64,000 nt of DNA from JANQTF01 sp041741415 (GTDB taxonomy: Bacteria; Bacteroidota; Bacteroidia; J057), in the NCBI GenBank assembly GCA_041741415.1, contig JBGSKC010000036.1, positions 62,001 through 126,000 of the forward strand. The letters are read 5' to 3'. The notes below the pieces were generated by a model that did not search any database, was not told where the DNA came from, and saw only the letters and a program-made list of their open reading frames with translations. Positions 1 to 8,957 of the stretch are shown piece by piece (position 1 is the first letter of the stretch; every line of letters starts with the position of its first letter). Both the position numbers and the translations under genes were made by a program.

Positions 1-2150
1 ATTCCGTTCTCAGGGGTGTCAGCACCGTCCCATTCGCCCATGCGGTCGCCAAAGCCGGCAGCCTGAATCTGAAAGAGCCACTGGATCTTGCCAGTCCAAC
101 CTTGGTCGTAGTCGAGGCCGTCATCTTCAGCAAAAGCGATCACCACGTTTTTGAGGTTCACTGAACCACCGAAGATTTCGATGCCGTCGTCAGCAGAAGC
201 GTAAGATTCCACGAACTCGACAGTAGTGGCACGTCCAACGCCAGCCAGGGTCAGGCCCTGAATTTCATTGTTCGAGGCCAAAGCCACACCAGAGTGACGG
301 ATGGACACATAGCGAATGATACCACTATTGTCGTCGTTTTCATTTCCGCCAAACGTACCAACAGAAGCTGGCAGCGTGCTGGGGATCCCTTCTACCTGCT
401 CAGAACCGTTGTTGGAGGTGTTAGTAGGAGCATCACCACAGATGATGACTCCACCCCAGAGGCCGATAGCCTGGTTGTCAATGAAGTCGTTGGGGTCGTT
501 GGTGTTGTCGAGGATGGAGGTAAAAATGATAGGAGCGCCAGCAGTTCCGAGGGCTTCGATATAGCCATCACGCTCTACTACAAGGGCAGAGGCATTTTCC
601 AAAGCTCCGGTGTCAGCCAGCACCACAGTACCAGCCTGGATGCGGAGAGTATCGCCGTTATCAACACGGACGTAGCCTTCGAGCACATAAACGTTGTTGT
701 TGGTCCAGGTAGTAGTACCAGTTGTGCCAGCCACGCGGATGGTGTCAGAAGCAGCAGGGTCGGCTACATAGCCATAGTGGTCGAGGGCTGTCCAGCCTTT
801 GATCCAGAGGCCGTCAGGAGAAGGGGCGAAAGCACCTTTGTAGCTGGTAGGCGTGAAGAAAGAACCTGAAACTGGAGCCAGGTCGGTAGTCACATCCAGG
901 CCGTAGAAACGGGGATCCAGCACAGCGTCATCCACGTAAGAAAGACCAGCGATGTCGGGGTTGGCAATTTTGTTGGCAGCCCCCATCTGGGTGGCAACAT
1001 TCGTAACAGCAGCAGAAACAATGGTAGCAGAGTCGCCGGGAGCCCAACGAAGCGGAGTGGGGGAAACTCGGAAAATGGAGGAGTTGGTATTGCTGGCCAC
1101 GTTCCAGAACACGTTGTTAGACACAACGAGATCACCAGCCACGAAGCGGTCGTAAGAGTTTTCAGAAGAGATGGAGTCAGACTTGACTTCCACATCCACA
1201 CCACGGCCTTGCTCGAGGATGATGGAGTTATAGACTTTGCCACCACCGTTGGCGCGGAAAGTCATAGCGCGGTTGTTGGTACCAGCCGGCCTGTTGCCAA
1301 TAATGGTCATGTTGTAGATGGTCGGGATGGCGAAAGGAGTACCATTCTCAGGCGTGTCAGCACCGTCCCATTCGCCTGTGCGGTCGCCAAAACCAGCAGC
1401 CTGGATGATGAACAGGTATTGAATGTTACCAGTCCAGCCCTGGTCGTAGTCGAGCATGTCGTCTTCAGCGAAAGCAATGGTCACCCACTTGAGGTTTACA
1501 GTACCACCGAAGATCTCGATGCCGTCATCAGCGGAGGCGTAGGATTCGATGTGTTCGATCATGGTTGCGCTGCCAACACCGGCCAAAGTAAGGCCCTGGA
1601 TTTCGTTGTTGGAGGCAAGAGCAACCCCTGTGTGGCGGATAGACACATAGCGAAGAATCCCGCTGTAGTCATTGGGCTCGTTTCCACCAAAGGTACCCAC
1701 AGTGGCAGGCAGGGTAGAAGGAATCCCTTCCACTTGCTCAGATCCATTGTTGGAAGTGTTGGTTGGAGCGTCGCCGCACATGATAATACCACCCCACAAA
1801 CCAATGGCTTGCTTGTCGAGGAAGTCATCCGGGTCGTTTACATTGTCCTGAATGGAAGAGAAAATGATCGGCTCAGCAGCAGTGCCGTTAGCCAGGATCA
1901 CGCCGTCACGCTCTACGATCAGGGCGGAGGCATTTTCCAGGGCTCCATCCTCAGCCAGCACCACGGTACCAGCGTTGATAGTGAGGGTCTCGCCATTGTC
2001 CACACGGACATAGCCCTGGAGAACATACACTTTGTCTTTGGTCCAGGTGGTTGTTCCGGTCGTTCCGGAGACAAACACAGTGTCCTGTGCCATGAGCGAG
2101 GTCATCGCCATGGTACACAGAATTGCGGTGGTAAGGAAAAATCTTTTCAT
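1..2150 (-). CDS. Secreted beta-helix-like repeat protein, 3' end outside window
   Basis: Reading frame open from an ATG at 2148-2150 to the left edge, at least 716 residues, so the C-terminus (where a T9SS sorting domain would be expected) is not visible. It opens with a signal peptide ending near residue 21 (…SLMAQ). The rest is rich in Gly/Asp/Asn with short strand-like repeats (for example GGTVNLKWV, SYASADDGIEIFGG), as in right-handed parallel beta-helix proteins of Bacteroidota. Residues about 22-468 are repeated from about 469 onward with a 447-residue period and high identity, a clear internal tandem duplication. It lies 160 bp downstream of a co-oriented TonB receptor; such pairs recur in the phylum, so a shared surface role is inferred. 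A -7-like box (CGAAAGTA on +, 2187-2194) suggests its own promoter. No catalytic motif is recognised. Confidence 0.8.
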   Translation of the reverse strand, partial: MKRFFLTTAILCTMAMTSLMAQDTVFVSGTTGTTTWTKDKVYVLQGYVRVDNGETLTINAGTVVLAEDGALENASALIVERDGVILANGTAAEPIIFSSIQDNVNDPDDFLDKQAIGLWGGIIMCGDAPTNTSNNGSEQVEGIPSTLPATVGTFGGNEPNDYSGILRYVSIRHTGVALASNNEIQGLTLAGVGSATMIEHIESYASADDGIEIFGGTVNLKWVTIAFAEDDMLDYDQGWTGNIQYLFIIQAAGFGDRTGEWDGADTPENGTPFAIPTIYNMTIIGNRPAGTNNRAMTFRANGGGKVYNSIILEQGRGVDVEVKSDSISSENSYDRFVAGDLVVSNNVFWNVASNTNSSIFRVSPTPLRWAPGDSATIVSAAVTNVATQMGAANKIANPDIAGLSYVDDAVLDPRFYGLDVTTDLAPVSGSFFTPTSYKGAFAPSPDGLWIKGWTALDHYGYVADPAASDTIRVAGTTGTTTWTNNNVYVLEGYVRVDNGDTLRIQAGTVVLADTGALENASALVVERDGYIEALGTAGAPIIFTSILDNTNDPNDFIDNQAIGLWGGVIICGDAPTNTSNNGSEQVEGIPSTLPASVGTFGGNENDDNSGIIRYVSIRHSGVALASNNEIQGLTLAGVGRATTVEFVESYASADDGIEIFGGSVNLKNVVIAFAEDDGLDYDQGWTGKIQWLFQIQAAGFGDRMGEWDGADTPENG

Positions 2151-2310
2151 GATCAAAAAACGTGGGTTGAAAAAATTAGCATCAGGCGAAAGTAGAGGCG
2201 CCTTGTTAAGGAATTGTTGCAAACGGGTGAACTTTAACGGCAATGGGTTAGATTTCCCGGTCAGGCTGGAAGCCAGCCTGCTTGAAAGAAATCGGCCCTG
2301 CCTAAGTGGA

Positions 2311-5247
2311 TTAGATGTTAAAAACCACGCCCAAAGAGTAGGTTCTTCCCAGGGTTCTGGTGCTGAAGATATACTCCTCGCCACGGAAGGTCTGGACGAA
2401 CTTCGTCTCTGGATTCAGGAGGTTATTGGCCCGGAACCGGACTGAGAAATATTTCCCAAAGTCCTTGGAGAAAGTAAAGTTAAGGCTCGGGCGGGGCTGT
2501 TCGTAGATGTCAGGAGAGCCGCCGATGCCAACAGTGAAGAGTCGTGGTCCAAAGACGTTGTACACAATCCCGGCCTGAATGCCCAGCTTCTCACGGTCCA
2601 CGTAAGCGAGTTCGGCATTCAGCACGTAGGGCGACTGGCCAAACAGCGGGCGGAATTCGGGAGCTGAAGGGTCCACAGAGCGGATGGTCCTGATCTCTGA
2701 TTCTGTGAGCTTGGCACGGGAGTAGTTCAGCGAAGCATTGGCACTCAGCTGGACTTTTTCAAATGCAGGAGAAATAAATCCGAAGTGTTTTTTCACTTCA
2801 AACTCCAATCCTGAAATGAGGGCAGACTCGCGGTTGGTGTAGGTGAAGCGAATGTTGTTGGTGTTGGCGTTGCTATCCTGGGCCACCTCAATGGGGTTGG
2901 TGAAGTTTTTGTAAAAAGCACTCACCGACACCATTTCAGAGAGGGAGAAGTACCATTCCCAGCGGAGGTCGAAGTTGTCGATCAGGGTACGCTCCAGGTT
3001 GGGGTTACCTTCATAAATCGGACCACCAATGTAGGGCAGGCGCTGGAAAGGCGAGAACTCAATGATGCTGGGGCGGGCCAGGGTTCTGGCATAGCCACCA
3101 CGCAGGTTCATCGTCTCAGAAATGTTATAGATCAGGTTGGCGGCTGGGAGCACATCTGAGAGCAACAAACGCCCTGGATCAACCGTCGTATCGGCACCTT
3201 GCAACACCGACAGCAACGTACTATCCTCAGGGATGATTTGCATGTCGGTATGTTCAAAACGAGCTCCAGTCACCAGTTTAACGCGTGCCCCCAGTGGCAA
3301 TTCCACCATGCCATAGGCACCAATCACAGCTTGGGTAGCATCAAATACGTTGGTCGTCTGGGTCTGATCCTGATAGTACAATCCCTGGTAAAGCTCGGAA
3401 AGGATCAGGTTGCCGCTTTCATCAAGCGGAACACGAAGAAAATTATCTTCCTGGAAGTACTCATCGATATCCCCTGCGAAGCGTTGGTGGTTCCTTCCCG
3501 GAATGATTTCGAAGCGCGTTTCACGGAAAGAGCGATCTTTTGAAGTATAAGCACCGCCAAAGCGGAAGACACCTTTTGTATCTTGTCCAAAGCCCGGGAA
3601 GGGCAGCGAGAAGTTCAGGCGGGCATCCACGTCATCTTCGCTCAGGTCGCGGTAGAAGCGAAGCGGGGCCTCATAACCGTTCGAAGGGTTGATGTCGAAC
3701 GTGGTATCATCAGCACTGATCGGCTCGAACTGGTAGGCAAAAAAGCGGAGGTCGGGCTCGTACTGAGAGGCATTTGACAAAGACACAATCCAGTCTGCTT
3801 TCAAGGCACCAAACACGTGGTCGCCCTGCAACTGGCCGATTGAAATGGCCCTTTCGATGTAGCCTGTCGTCACGGTGCGGAAATCACCGCGGTAGCCTGA
3901 TTCGTTGTTAAGGAAACCAGAGTAATCTTCACCATAGGAGGTTCCGGCCTGGTTGTGCATGAGGTTGATTGAGAATTTGTGCTTCTCCGCAGGTTTGTAG
4001 GAGAATTTGATCAACCCTCCCCACAGCACGTTTTCCTCGCCGCCGTCTCCTGCGAAATCGTTCACTCCATCCAAAGCCGTACTGCCTGCGTCGCGAAGGC
4101 GGAAAAGATTCCGCTCAGCCTGCTCATAGTATTCGAAGGTGCGAACGTAGTTCAAACTGGCAATGTAGCCGAACGGGCGCTTGGCCAGCAGGAACTGGTC
4201 ACCGACTGAGAACTCGTAGTTTTCGTTCAGACCTCCTGTGCGGCGGGTGGGGGTAAAGGGTGTCTGAAACTGCCGTGAGGCAGAGTCGAGAATTGGGCCC
4301 TTGGTTTTTACTTCGTTGGCTGTTGTGAAGGAGCGCAGCCTTGGCAGAGTCCCTCCCAAATCATCCGCGATGTAGGAAGGCATGTCGCGGATGACATTCC
4401 CCAGCGCCAGACGGTCTCCTTCGTAAAAGTCATCAGCCAGAAAATTGTCGTTGAAGGTTGCCTGTGTGTTATACCCGAGTGAAGCTGCAAAGCGAAGGGT
4501 AAACTGATTTGGGAAGTCTTTCGTGCGAACATCTACCAGACCGCCCGAAAAAGAAGCGGGAAGGTTGGGGGTAAAGTTTTTGAAAACGAGGATGTTGTCA
4601 ATCAGATTGGAGGGAAAAATGTCCATCTGGACCGTGTTCCTGTTGGGGTCAAGGCCAGGAATTTCCGCGCCGTTGAGCATGGTGAGCGAGTAGCGGTCTC
4701 CAAGGCCCCGCACATAGACATATTTTCCGCCTTCCACTGTTACCCCTACCACCCGGGTCATGGCCGTCGCCACGTTTGCATCTCCTGCCCGCCGCACCTG
4801 GTCGAGGCTAATGCCGTCAACGGTGTTGATAGAGGTTCTCTTCACGTTCAGAAGGGTTACTTCTGAGGCTTGGCTGCGCTTGGCCACGATTTCCACCGTG
4901 AGATCCGAGCGAATGGCTGTTTCCTCCAGGAGCAGGTGATCAGTGAAGGTCACAGCACCGGCGGTAAGCTCAACATCAACAGTGTCGTCAATATAGGAAA
5001 TATAGGTAACGACCAGCTGGTACTGCCCTGCGGGCACAGTAATGGCGTAGCTGCCTTCGAGGTCGGAGTAGGCACCACCTTTAACAGCCCCACCCTGAAA
5101 GAAGCGAACCGTGGCACCGAGGAGGGCCTCACCAGTCGTGCCATCGACAATTTTGCCGCGGGCAGTGGCTGAAGCCTGGCCAAATGCTGATGCGCACATC
5201 AGCATGGCAGAACCAAACGCGAGGAGAGCGAGGATGCGATGTTTCAT
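2311..5247 (-). CDS. TonB-dependent outer-membrane receptor with carboxypeptidase-like N-domain
   Basis: A 978-residue outer-membrane receptor. The ATG at 5245-5247 was chosen because it starts a good signal peptide (MKHRILALLAFGSAMLMCAS…FGQ) and because a -7 promoter box lies between it and the longer start at 5319. Residues about 27-105 form a carboxypeptidase-regulatory-like domain (GKIVDGTTGEALLGATVRFF), followed by a plug domain with the typical VYVRGLGDRYSLTMLNG stretch and a C-terminal 22-strand barrel ending in an aromatic/hydrophobic strand (SLGVVFNI). The family imports siderophores, glycans or other large ligands with TonB-ExbBD energy; the substrate cannot be read from sequence. 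Upstream are two TTAAC-type direct repeats suggesting an OmpR/PhoB-family activator. The downstream beta-helix gene is probably a functional partner. Confidence 0.93.
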   Translation of the reverse strand: MKHRILALLAFGSAMLMCASAFGQASATARGKIVDGTTGEALLGATVRFFQGGAVKGGAYSDLEGSYAITVPAGQYQLVVTYISYIDDTVDVELTAGAVTFTDHLLLEETAIRSDLTVEIVAKRSQASEVTLLNVKRTSINTVDGISLDQVRRAGDANVATAMTRVVGVTVEGGKYVYVRGLGDRYSLTMLNGAEIPGLDPNRNTVQMDIFPSNLIDNILVFKNFTPNLPASFSGGLVDVRTKDFPNQFTLRFAASLGYNTQATFNDNFLADDFYEGDRLALGNVIRDMPSYIADDLGGTLPRLRSFTTANEVKTKGPILDSASRQFQTPFTPTRRTGGLNENYEFSVGDQFLLAKRPFGYIASLNYVRTFEYYEQAERNLFRLRDAGSTALDGVNDFAGDGGEENVLWGGLIKFSYKPAEKHKFSINLMHNQAGTSYGEDYSGFLNNESGYRGDFRTVTTGYIERAISIGQLQGDHVFGALKADWIVSLSNASQYEPDLRFFAYQFEPISADDTTFDINPSNGYEAPLRFYRDLSEDDVDARLNFSLPFPGFGQDTKGVFRFGGAYTSKDRSFRETRFEIIPGRNHQRFAGDIDEYFQEDNFLRVPLDESGNLILSELYQGLYYQDQTQTTNVFDATQAVIGAYGMVELPLGARVKLVTGARFEHTDMQIIPEDSTLLSVLQGADTTVDPGRLLLSDVLPAANLIYNISETMNLRGGYARTLARPSIIEFSPFQRLPYIGGPIYEGNPNLERTLIDNFDLRWEWYFSLSEMVSVSAFYKNFTNPIEVAQDSNANTNNIRFTYTNRESALISGLEFEVKKHFGFISPAFEKVQLSANASLNYSRAKLTESEIRTIRSVDPSAPEFRPLFGQSPYVLNAELAYVDREKLGIQAGIVYNVFGPRLFTVGIGGSPDIYEQPRPSLNFTFSKDFGKYFSVRFRANNLLNPETKFVQTFRGEEYIFSTRTLGRTYSLGVVFNI

Positions 5248-5284
5248 ATAATAATTCGGGAAAGGACAAGAAGTCTTGCTGGCA

Positions 5285-5374
5285 CAAAGGTAGAGCGAGG
5301 CCCAAAAACGGAAGGGCAAGCCATCGTTAACCCTGTGTTAAGTTATTCACTCGTTGAATTAATGCAGGGTTAAC
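5285..5374 (-). promoter_or_regulatory. Promoter and paired TTAAC direct-repeat boxes of the TonB receptor
   Basis: On the minus strand a Bacteroidota -7 box TACCTTTG lies at 5292-5285, about 38 bp before the ATG at 5247. There is no TTTG at the ideal -33 spacing, as expected for an activator-dependent promoter. Upstream are two copies of a half-site pair with 11-bp period: TTAAC-N6-TTAAC (within 5326-5342) and TTAAC-N6-TTAAT (within 5358-5374). Together they also make a perfect 10-bp inverted repeat (GTTAACCCTG / CAGGGTTAAC). The 11-bp direct-repeat layout is that of PhoB/OmpR-family sites, and TTAACA is the known half-site of Bacillus PhoP; assignment to phosphate control here is inference. 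Confidence 0.55.
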
Positions 5375-5483
5375 AACCATAGTAATTCTGCGATGGAAAT
5401 TCCCCGGCATTTAGCCAATATTCCATCAACTTTTTCGCTATGTTGTTAGCGTTTTCCACCAAAAGAAACCCCTCACCCTGCGT

Positions 5484-5951
5484 ATGAGATCCACCTCTCC
5501 CCGCCTTTTCCCGGGTCTCCTGTTATTGTCGATGCTGCTGTGCGCAGGCTCAGCAGTGGCACAGCCCCCTGGAACCAGGTCGGTTTCCCCTGCCAGCACC
5601 TACCGCCTTCCCTCTATTCAGCAGCAGGAAGATTTGCTCAACCAGGATCTCAAAGCCAGGCTGGAGCGTTACCCTTCTCTCCACGAATCGGCCAAGCCCC
5701 AGGCCCGTATCGACATGGAGTCCATTCTGTATGCCATGTTTGACCTGAACATGGGCACCCTCGAAGCCCAGGCCTCCTCGCTTCGCGTGCAGTTACAAGG
5801 CATGAAAAACGACCCAACCTACCAGAGTCAGACTGCCGAAATTCAGCGACTGGAGAAATCCCTGCTCCAACTCGAGCAAACCCTCGCCTACCGGCGCACA
5901 CACCGCACAGCCATCGTGGCCCAGCGCCTTCAGGATTTGCTTGGAAATTAA
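5484..5951 (+). CDS. Small secreted protein of unknown function
   Basis: A 155-residue protein with a signal peptide (hydrophobic core at residues 11-22, cut near SAVAQ-26). The mature part is Gln/Leu/Glu-rich and probably mostly helical; residues about 95-140 (…EAQASSLRVQLQGM…IQRLEKSLLQLEQTL) look like a short coiled coil. No catalytic motif or known family is recognised. It stands alone, divergent from the TonB receptor at its left and convergent with the thioredoxin-like gene at its right (29 bp between stops). A periplasmic or surface location is inferred from the signal peptide only. Confidence 0.7.
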   Translation: MRSTSPRLFPGLLLLSMLLCAGSAVAQPPGTRSVSPASTYRLPSIQQQEDLLNQDLKARLERYPSLHESAKPQARIDMESILYAMFDLNMGTLEAQASSLRVQLQGMKNDPTYQSQTAEIQRLEKSLLQLEQTLAYRRTHRTAIVAQRLQDLLGN

Positions 5952-5979
5952 TGTTTGTTCAACTCTCCATGCTGAAATT

Positions 5980-6753
5980 TCAGGGCAAGCTCCAGGCATT
6001 CAGGCCCAAACGGGTGATCTCCGGCGATTGCCCCTCCCAATTTTGGAGAAACTGCAGGGCAACTTCCGCCTCCTCCCGATTGGCATATTTGCCACTCAGC
6101 ACCTGCCACCCGCCGCTGCTTTGCTGGATCCAAACTGGTTCCAGCACGCTTGGCTCCAAAGATTCTGCATACACAATCGCTGCCCAATAAGGCTTGTCTT
6201 TTACCCAGCTAAGGGCAAGCCATTCACTCGACCGGGGCTCTGGTGTGAGAACCTGAAAAGCCTCTTGGTTCGCTGCCAGCAAATCTGCCAGAGAAGAAGG
6301 CTCCGGCGTGTTTCCACCCTCCTGCCGGTAATGTTCCCGGCCCTCCTCATCCACTACCACCCAAGCCGGCAGAGACTTCACCCCATAGTGCGCCACGAGC
6401 CGCTGGCCCTCACCGCCGAGTTCCAAAGCGTTGATTTCATAAACTAAAAACTGTCTTTTCCAGGAAGACCATGCTGAACTTTTCCAGGAAAGACTGGCCT
6501 CATGGCATGGAAAACAATATGGCGCTTTGAACCAGAGAATACTCCATTTTTCTTCCGTCGATGCCTTGTCTAATAATGCCTCCAGAGACTCAGCGCTTTC
6601 AAGACCAAGTGGCAAATCCTGCGCAGGACGGATGACCAACCACAGCGCAGCAACCAGCACAGCCACGGTTCCGCCAGTGACCAGCCATTCCCGTAGACTC
6701 AATTTGGAACCCAACCGCGTGCCAGGGGAAGAAGAAAGACGCCTGCCTGCCAT
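5980..6753 (-). CDS. Membrane-anchored thioredoxin-fold protein with C-terminal SPOR-like domain
   Basis: A 257-residue protein. Residues about 24-42 are a single membrane anchor near the N-terminus. Residues about 52-160 have the thioredoxin pattern with a CFPC active site (Cys80, Cys83 in WFKAPYCFPCHEA), a GVKSLPAWVVVD segment supplying the cis-Pro loop, and a following strand. The last ~70 residues (…WQVLSGKYANREEAEVALQFL…) resemble a SPOR/sporulation-related repeat, a fold known in other proteins to bind denuded septal glycan. The fusion suggests a periplasmic thiol oxidoreductase localised to cell-wall or division sites; this is inference. It is divergent from another secreted thioredoxin-like gene at 6912. 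Confidence 0.8.
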   Translation of the reverse strand: MAGRRLSSSPGTRLGSKLSLREWLVTGGTVAVLVAALWLVIRPAQDLPLGLESAESLEALLDKASTEEKWSILWFKAPYCFPCHEASLSWKSSAWSSWKRQFLVYEINALELGGEGQRLVAHYGVKSLPAWVVVDEEGREHYRQEGGNTPEPSSLADLLAANQEAFQVLTPEPRSSEWLALSWVKDKPYWAAIVYAESLEPSVLEPVWIQQSSGGWQVLSGKYANREEAEVALQFLQNWEGQSPEITRLGLNAWSLP

Positions 6754-6911
6754 AAGTGAACGTTGTTGAAGGCAAAACTACCAAGGTTCTTCCCAGGACT
6801 TCAGACAAGATCCGGTGATACATAACTCCCTGCAGGACCAGCATTTGCAGTCAAAATAACCACGCCCAACCAGTTGCATGGAAAAGGCTGAAGGTTTAGC
6901 TTTCGATCAAA

Positions 6912-7412
6912 ATGAACCCGATGCGACTCTTGATTTTCCTGTTATTCCTCCTGCCAGCCTGCTTGTGGGCCCAGCCCCAGGGCAGAGAACCTTTGTATTT
7001 TCCAGAGGTAGATGCTGCCGAAGATATCTCGCGGGCCCTCGACAAGGCCCGGCAGGAAGGAAAGCATGTGATGCTCCAGATCGGGGGCAACTGGTGCGTT
7101 TGGTGCTACCGCTTTCACGATTTTATCGCGGCTGATTCCACCCTGAACAATCTCCTCAACGAGCATTATGTGGTGGTCCACGTGAACTACAGCCCGGAGA
7201 ATGAAAACCAGGAGCTGCTGGCCTCCCTCGAATTTCCTCAGCGCTTTGGATTTCCGGTGTTCGTGGTTCTTGGGCCGGAGGGCAACCTCCTTCATACCCA
7301 GAATTCGGCCTACCTCGAAGCCGAAAAATCTTATGACGCCAGTGCCGTTGGTGATTTCTTCCGGCATTGGTCGCCCACAGCGCTGGATCCGGCGAGTTAC
7401 CATCGCCCCTGA
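6912..7412 (+). CDS. Secreted thioredoxin-family protein (CVWC)
   Basis: A 166-residue protein with a signal peptide (residues 1-20, ending CLWAQ) and a thioredoxin_7-type domain. The active site is CVWC (Cys62, Cys65) in the context QIGGNWCVWCYRF, and the cis-Pro loop is RFGFPVFVVL. This family reduces or isomerises disulfides in the periplasm or supports cytochrome maturation; the partner here is unknown. The gene is divergent from the anchored thioredoxin-fold gene ending at 6753, with a 158-bp shared upstream region, and is followed 50 bp later by a small secreted protein that may be co-transcribed. The N-terminus could also begin at the second Met (residue 4); the signal peptide works either way. 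Confidence 0.85.
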   Translation: MNPMRLLIFLLFLLPACLWAQPQGREPLYFPEVDAAEDISRALDKARQEGKHVMLQIGGNWCVWCYRFHDFIAADSTLNNLLNEHYVVVHVNYSPENENQELLASLEFPQRFGFPVFVVLGPEGNLLHTQNSAYLEAEKSYDASAVGDFFRHWSPTALDPASYHRP

Positions 7413-7462
7413 TGCAACGCATCGGCTGGCCGGTTCATCTTCCTGAGAAACCAGCCGAATCA

Positions 7463-7912
7463 ATGTATAAACGCTACTTTTTTGCCTGCCTTCTATGCTG
7501 GCAGACTGGCGCTTCTTTGGCGCAAGGCAACAACGAACTGGGCCAAATCATCAGCACAGCTCTGCAGTCGCGGATCTTGTCGCCGTATTTGCCCCCTGTG
7601 CAGCCAGATAAGCCCCGACTATCAGCTCTGGCCATGGCCAACCGGCTGCCCAGTCAGCTAGAGGTCATGCTGGACGGCTGGAGCATCCCGGTGGTGCGGC
7701 AAGGAGAAATCCCCGAAGGGTTTGAAGTCCTCGTTACCCGCTTGAAGTGGCGTGGCGACAAAGCCAGCCTTGTGCTCAAAGGGCCAGAAAAACTGGTGGG
7801 CCGGTTTCGGTTCCGCTACTGGGAATCTGAGTGGCTGATTTCCAAGGCTCTGATCCACGGTGTGGCAACACGCCAGGGCAAGCGTCAGAGGTCGTGGGAT
7901 GTGATGCTGTGA
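7463..7912 (+). CDS. Small secreted protein of unknown function
   Basis: A 149-residue protein starting at the ATG 7463-7465, chosen because it opens a clean signal peptide (MYKRYFFACLLCWQTGASLAQ). An upstream in-frame start at 7367 lies inside the preceding gene and would bury this signal. The mature region contains a Trp/Arg-rich C-terminal half (FRFRYWESEWLI) and no motif I recognise. It follows the CVWC thioredoxin gene by 50 bp on the same strand, so the two may be one transcript, and it is followed at once by a repeat island that may contain its terminator. Confidence 0.65.
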   Translation: MYKRYFFACLLCWQTGASLAQGNNELGQIISTALQSRILSPYLPPVQPDKPRLSALAMANRLPSQLEVMLDGWSIPVVRQGEIPEGFEVLVTRLKWRGDKASLVLKGPEKLVGRFRFRYWESEWLISKALIHGVATRQGKRQRSWDVML

Positions 7913-8220
7913 GGCCGCTTCGCTGTTTGAGACCGCTCCGCTGCGAGAGGCGAGACCGCTTCGCTGCGAGAGGCGAGACCGGAGGCGAAGCCAGTCTTTC
8001 TCCCTCCCCTTTTTTGAAGGGGAGGGCCGGGGAGGGGATGTTCCAGGCCCGGGTCGCCGAACCATGACCAACACCCCTGAGTCATCCTTCGGCGACGGCC
8101 CCAGGGCCTGCTCAGGATGACACGATGCAGGCGACGCCTTTCTTCCTCTCATGGTGAGCAGGGCCTCCAAGGCCCGTCGCCGAACCATGACCAAGAGCCT
8201 GTCCGACCTCCGACCTCTCG
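7913..8220. repeat. Intergenic repeat island A
   Basis: No gene is seen here. It starts with a 23-bp tandem repeat (GACCGCTtCGCTGCGAGAGG-like, two adjacent copies near 7936-7985), then a segment with GTCATCCTTCGGCGACGG … TCAGGATGAC inverted ends (about 8081-8120), then GGTGAGCAGGGCCTCCAAGG and TCGCCGAACCATGACCAA (about 8152-8192). All of these are reverse complements of units found in island B at 14953-15727. This points to a dispersed, palindromic, non-coding repeat family of the REP/MITE kind. Mobility and function are unknown. Confidence 0.7.
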
Positions 8221-8224
8221 CTTC

Positions 8225-8890
8225 TCACCTCCTGCTTTGCTCCACGCTCTTCCACATCAGCCACATGGCAGGGAGGAGCAGCACATGGACCAAATCAAAC
8301 TGATTGAACCACTTGTCGGGGGAATATCTGAGCACCGTAACAAGCCCTGCGGGAATGATAGCAAGCACCCCGGCCATGAGCCATTGCCTGGCAGGCCGCC
8401 GGTCGAGGAAGTAGAGATAGGCTTGCAAAATCAGCACAAAGAGGAAGAGGCCTATGAACAAATGAGGAACAAGCATCTTGAAGTCGATTTCCCCGAGAGG
8501 AAACCGGCTGAGATAGATCAAAAACCCAAACCACTGGATCACGATCACCCCCTGCAGCACACGAAAAGCCCGGGTGGAGATATGCTCTTTTCCTGAGGCC
8601 AGGCTGGCCCATTGCAAACAGCTCAGACTCAGGCTGATGATCAGCACCATCGGGCTTTTCCAGCCCGGCCCGAGGAGATAATAAAACCCATGATTCACGA
8701 ATCCCCCTTCGATGGAACCCACGCCCATCAGGAAGAAAAACCCAAAAAAACCGCCCAACTCCGTTGCGAGGGAGTTGCGAAGTCTCCAGGCGTAATAGAG
8801 GCATTGGATGCCGAGCAGGAGATCTGTAAAAAGGGTCATGGGATCCTGTATCTGGAGGCCCATGAGCTGGATAAAAGTAGCTTCGACCAT
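8225..8890 (-). CDS. Multi-pass membrane protein of unknown function
   Basis: A 221-residue protein. The start at 8890 (MVEATFIQLMG) was chosen because it follows the stop of the upstream kinase by 67 bp; a longer frame upstream overlaps the kinase and encodes implausible sequence. It has about seven hydrophobic segments (for example FTDLLLGIQCLYYAW, GGFFGFFFLMGVG, PMVLIISLSLSCLQW, LFIGLFLFVLILQAYLYF, WLMAGVLAIIPAG and VLLLPAMWLMW). The topology is that of small uncharacterised Bacteroidota membrane families such as DUF6962, which would be the first to test. It is co-directional with the histidine kinase and may be co-transcribed. Confidence 0.7.
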   Translation of the reverse strand: MVEATFIQLMGLQIQDPMTLFTDLLLGIQCLYYAWRLRNSLATELGGFFGFFFLMGVGSIEGGFVNHGFYYLLGPGWKSPMVLIISLSLSCLQWASLASGKEHISTRAFRVLQGVIVIQWFGFLIYLSRFPLGEIDFKMLVPHLFIGLFLFVLILQAYLYFLDRRPARQWLMAGVLAIIPAGLVTVLRYSPDKWFNQFDLVHVLLLPAMWLMWKSVEQSRR

Positions 8891-8957
8891 GGAGGGAGGG
8901 AATGGAATGCCTGCAAATTTGAGCAATAATTCCCAAACCCGGCAAGGTGCGCAAGCC

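Noticed and set aside
1209..2195. Plus-strand open frame of 328 codons opposite the beta-helix gene
   Set aside because: The minus-strand frame has a signal peptide and a clear internal duplication across the whole length; this frame is its shadow and repeats with the same period.
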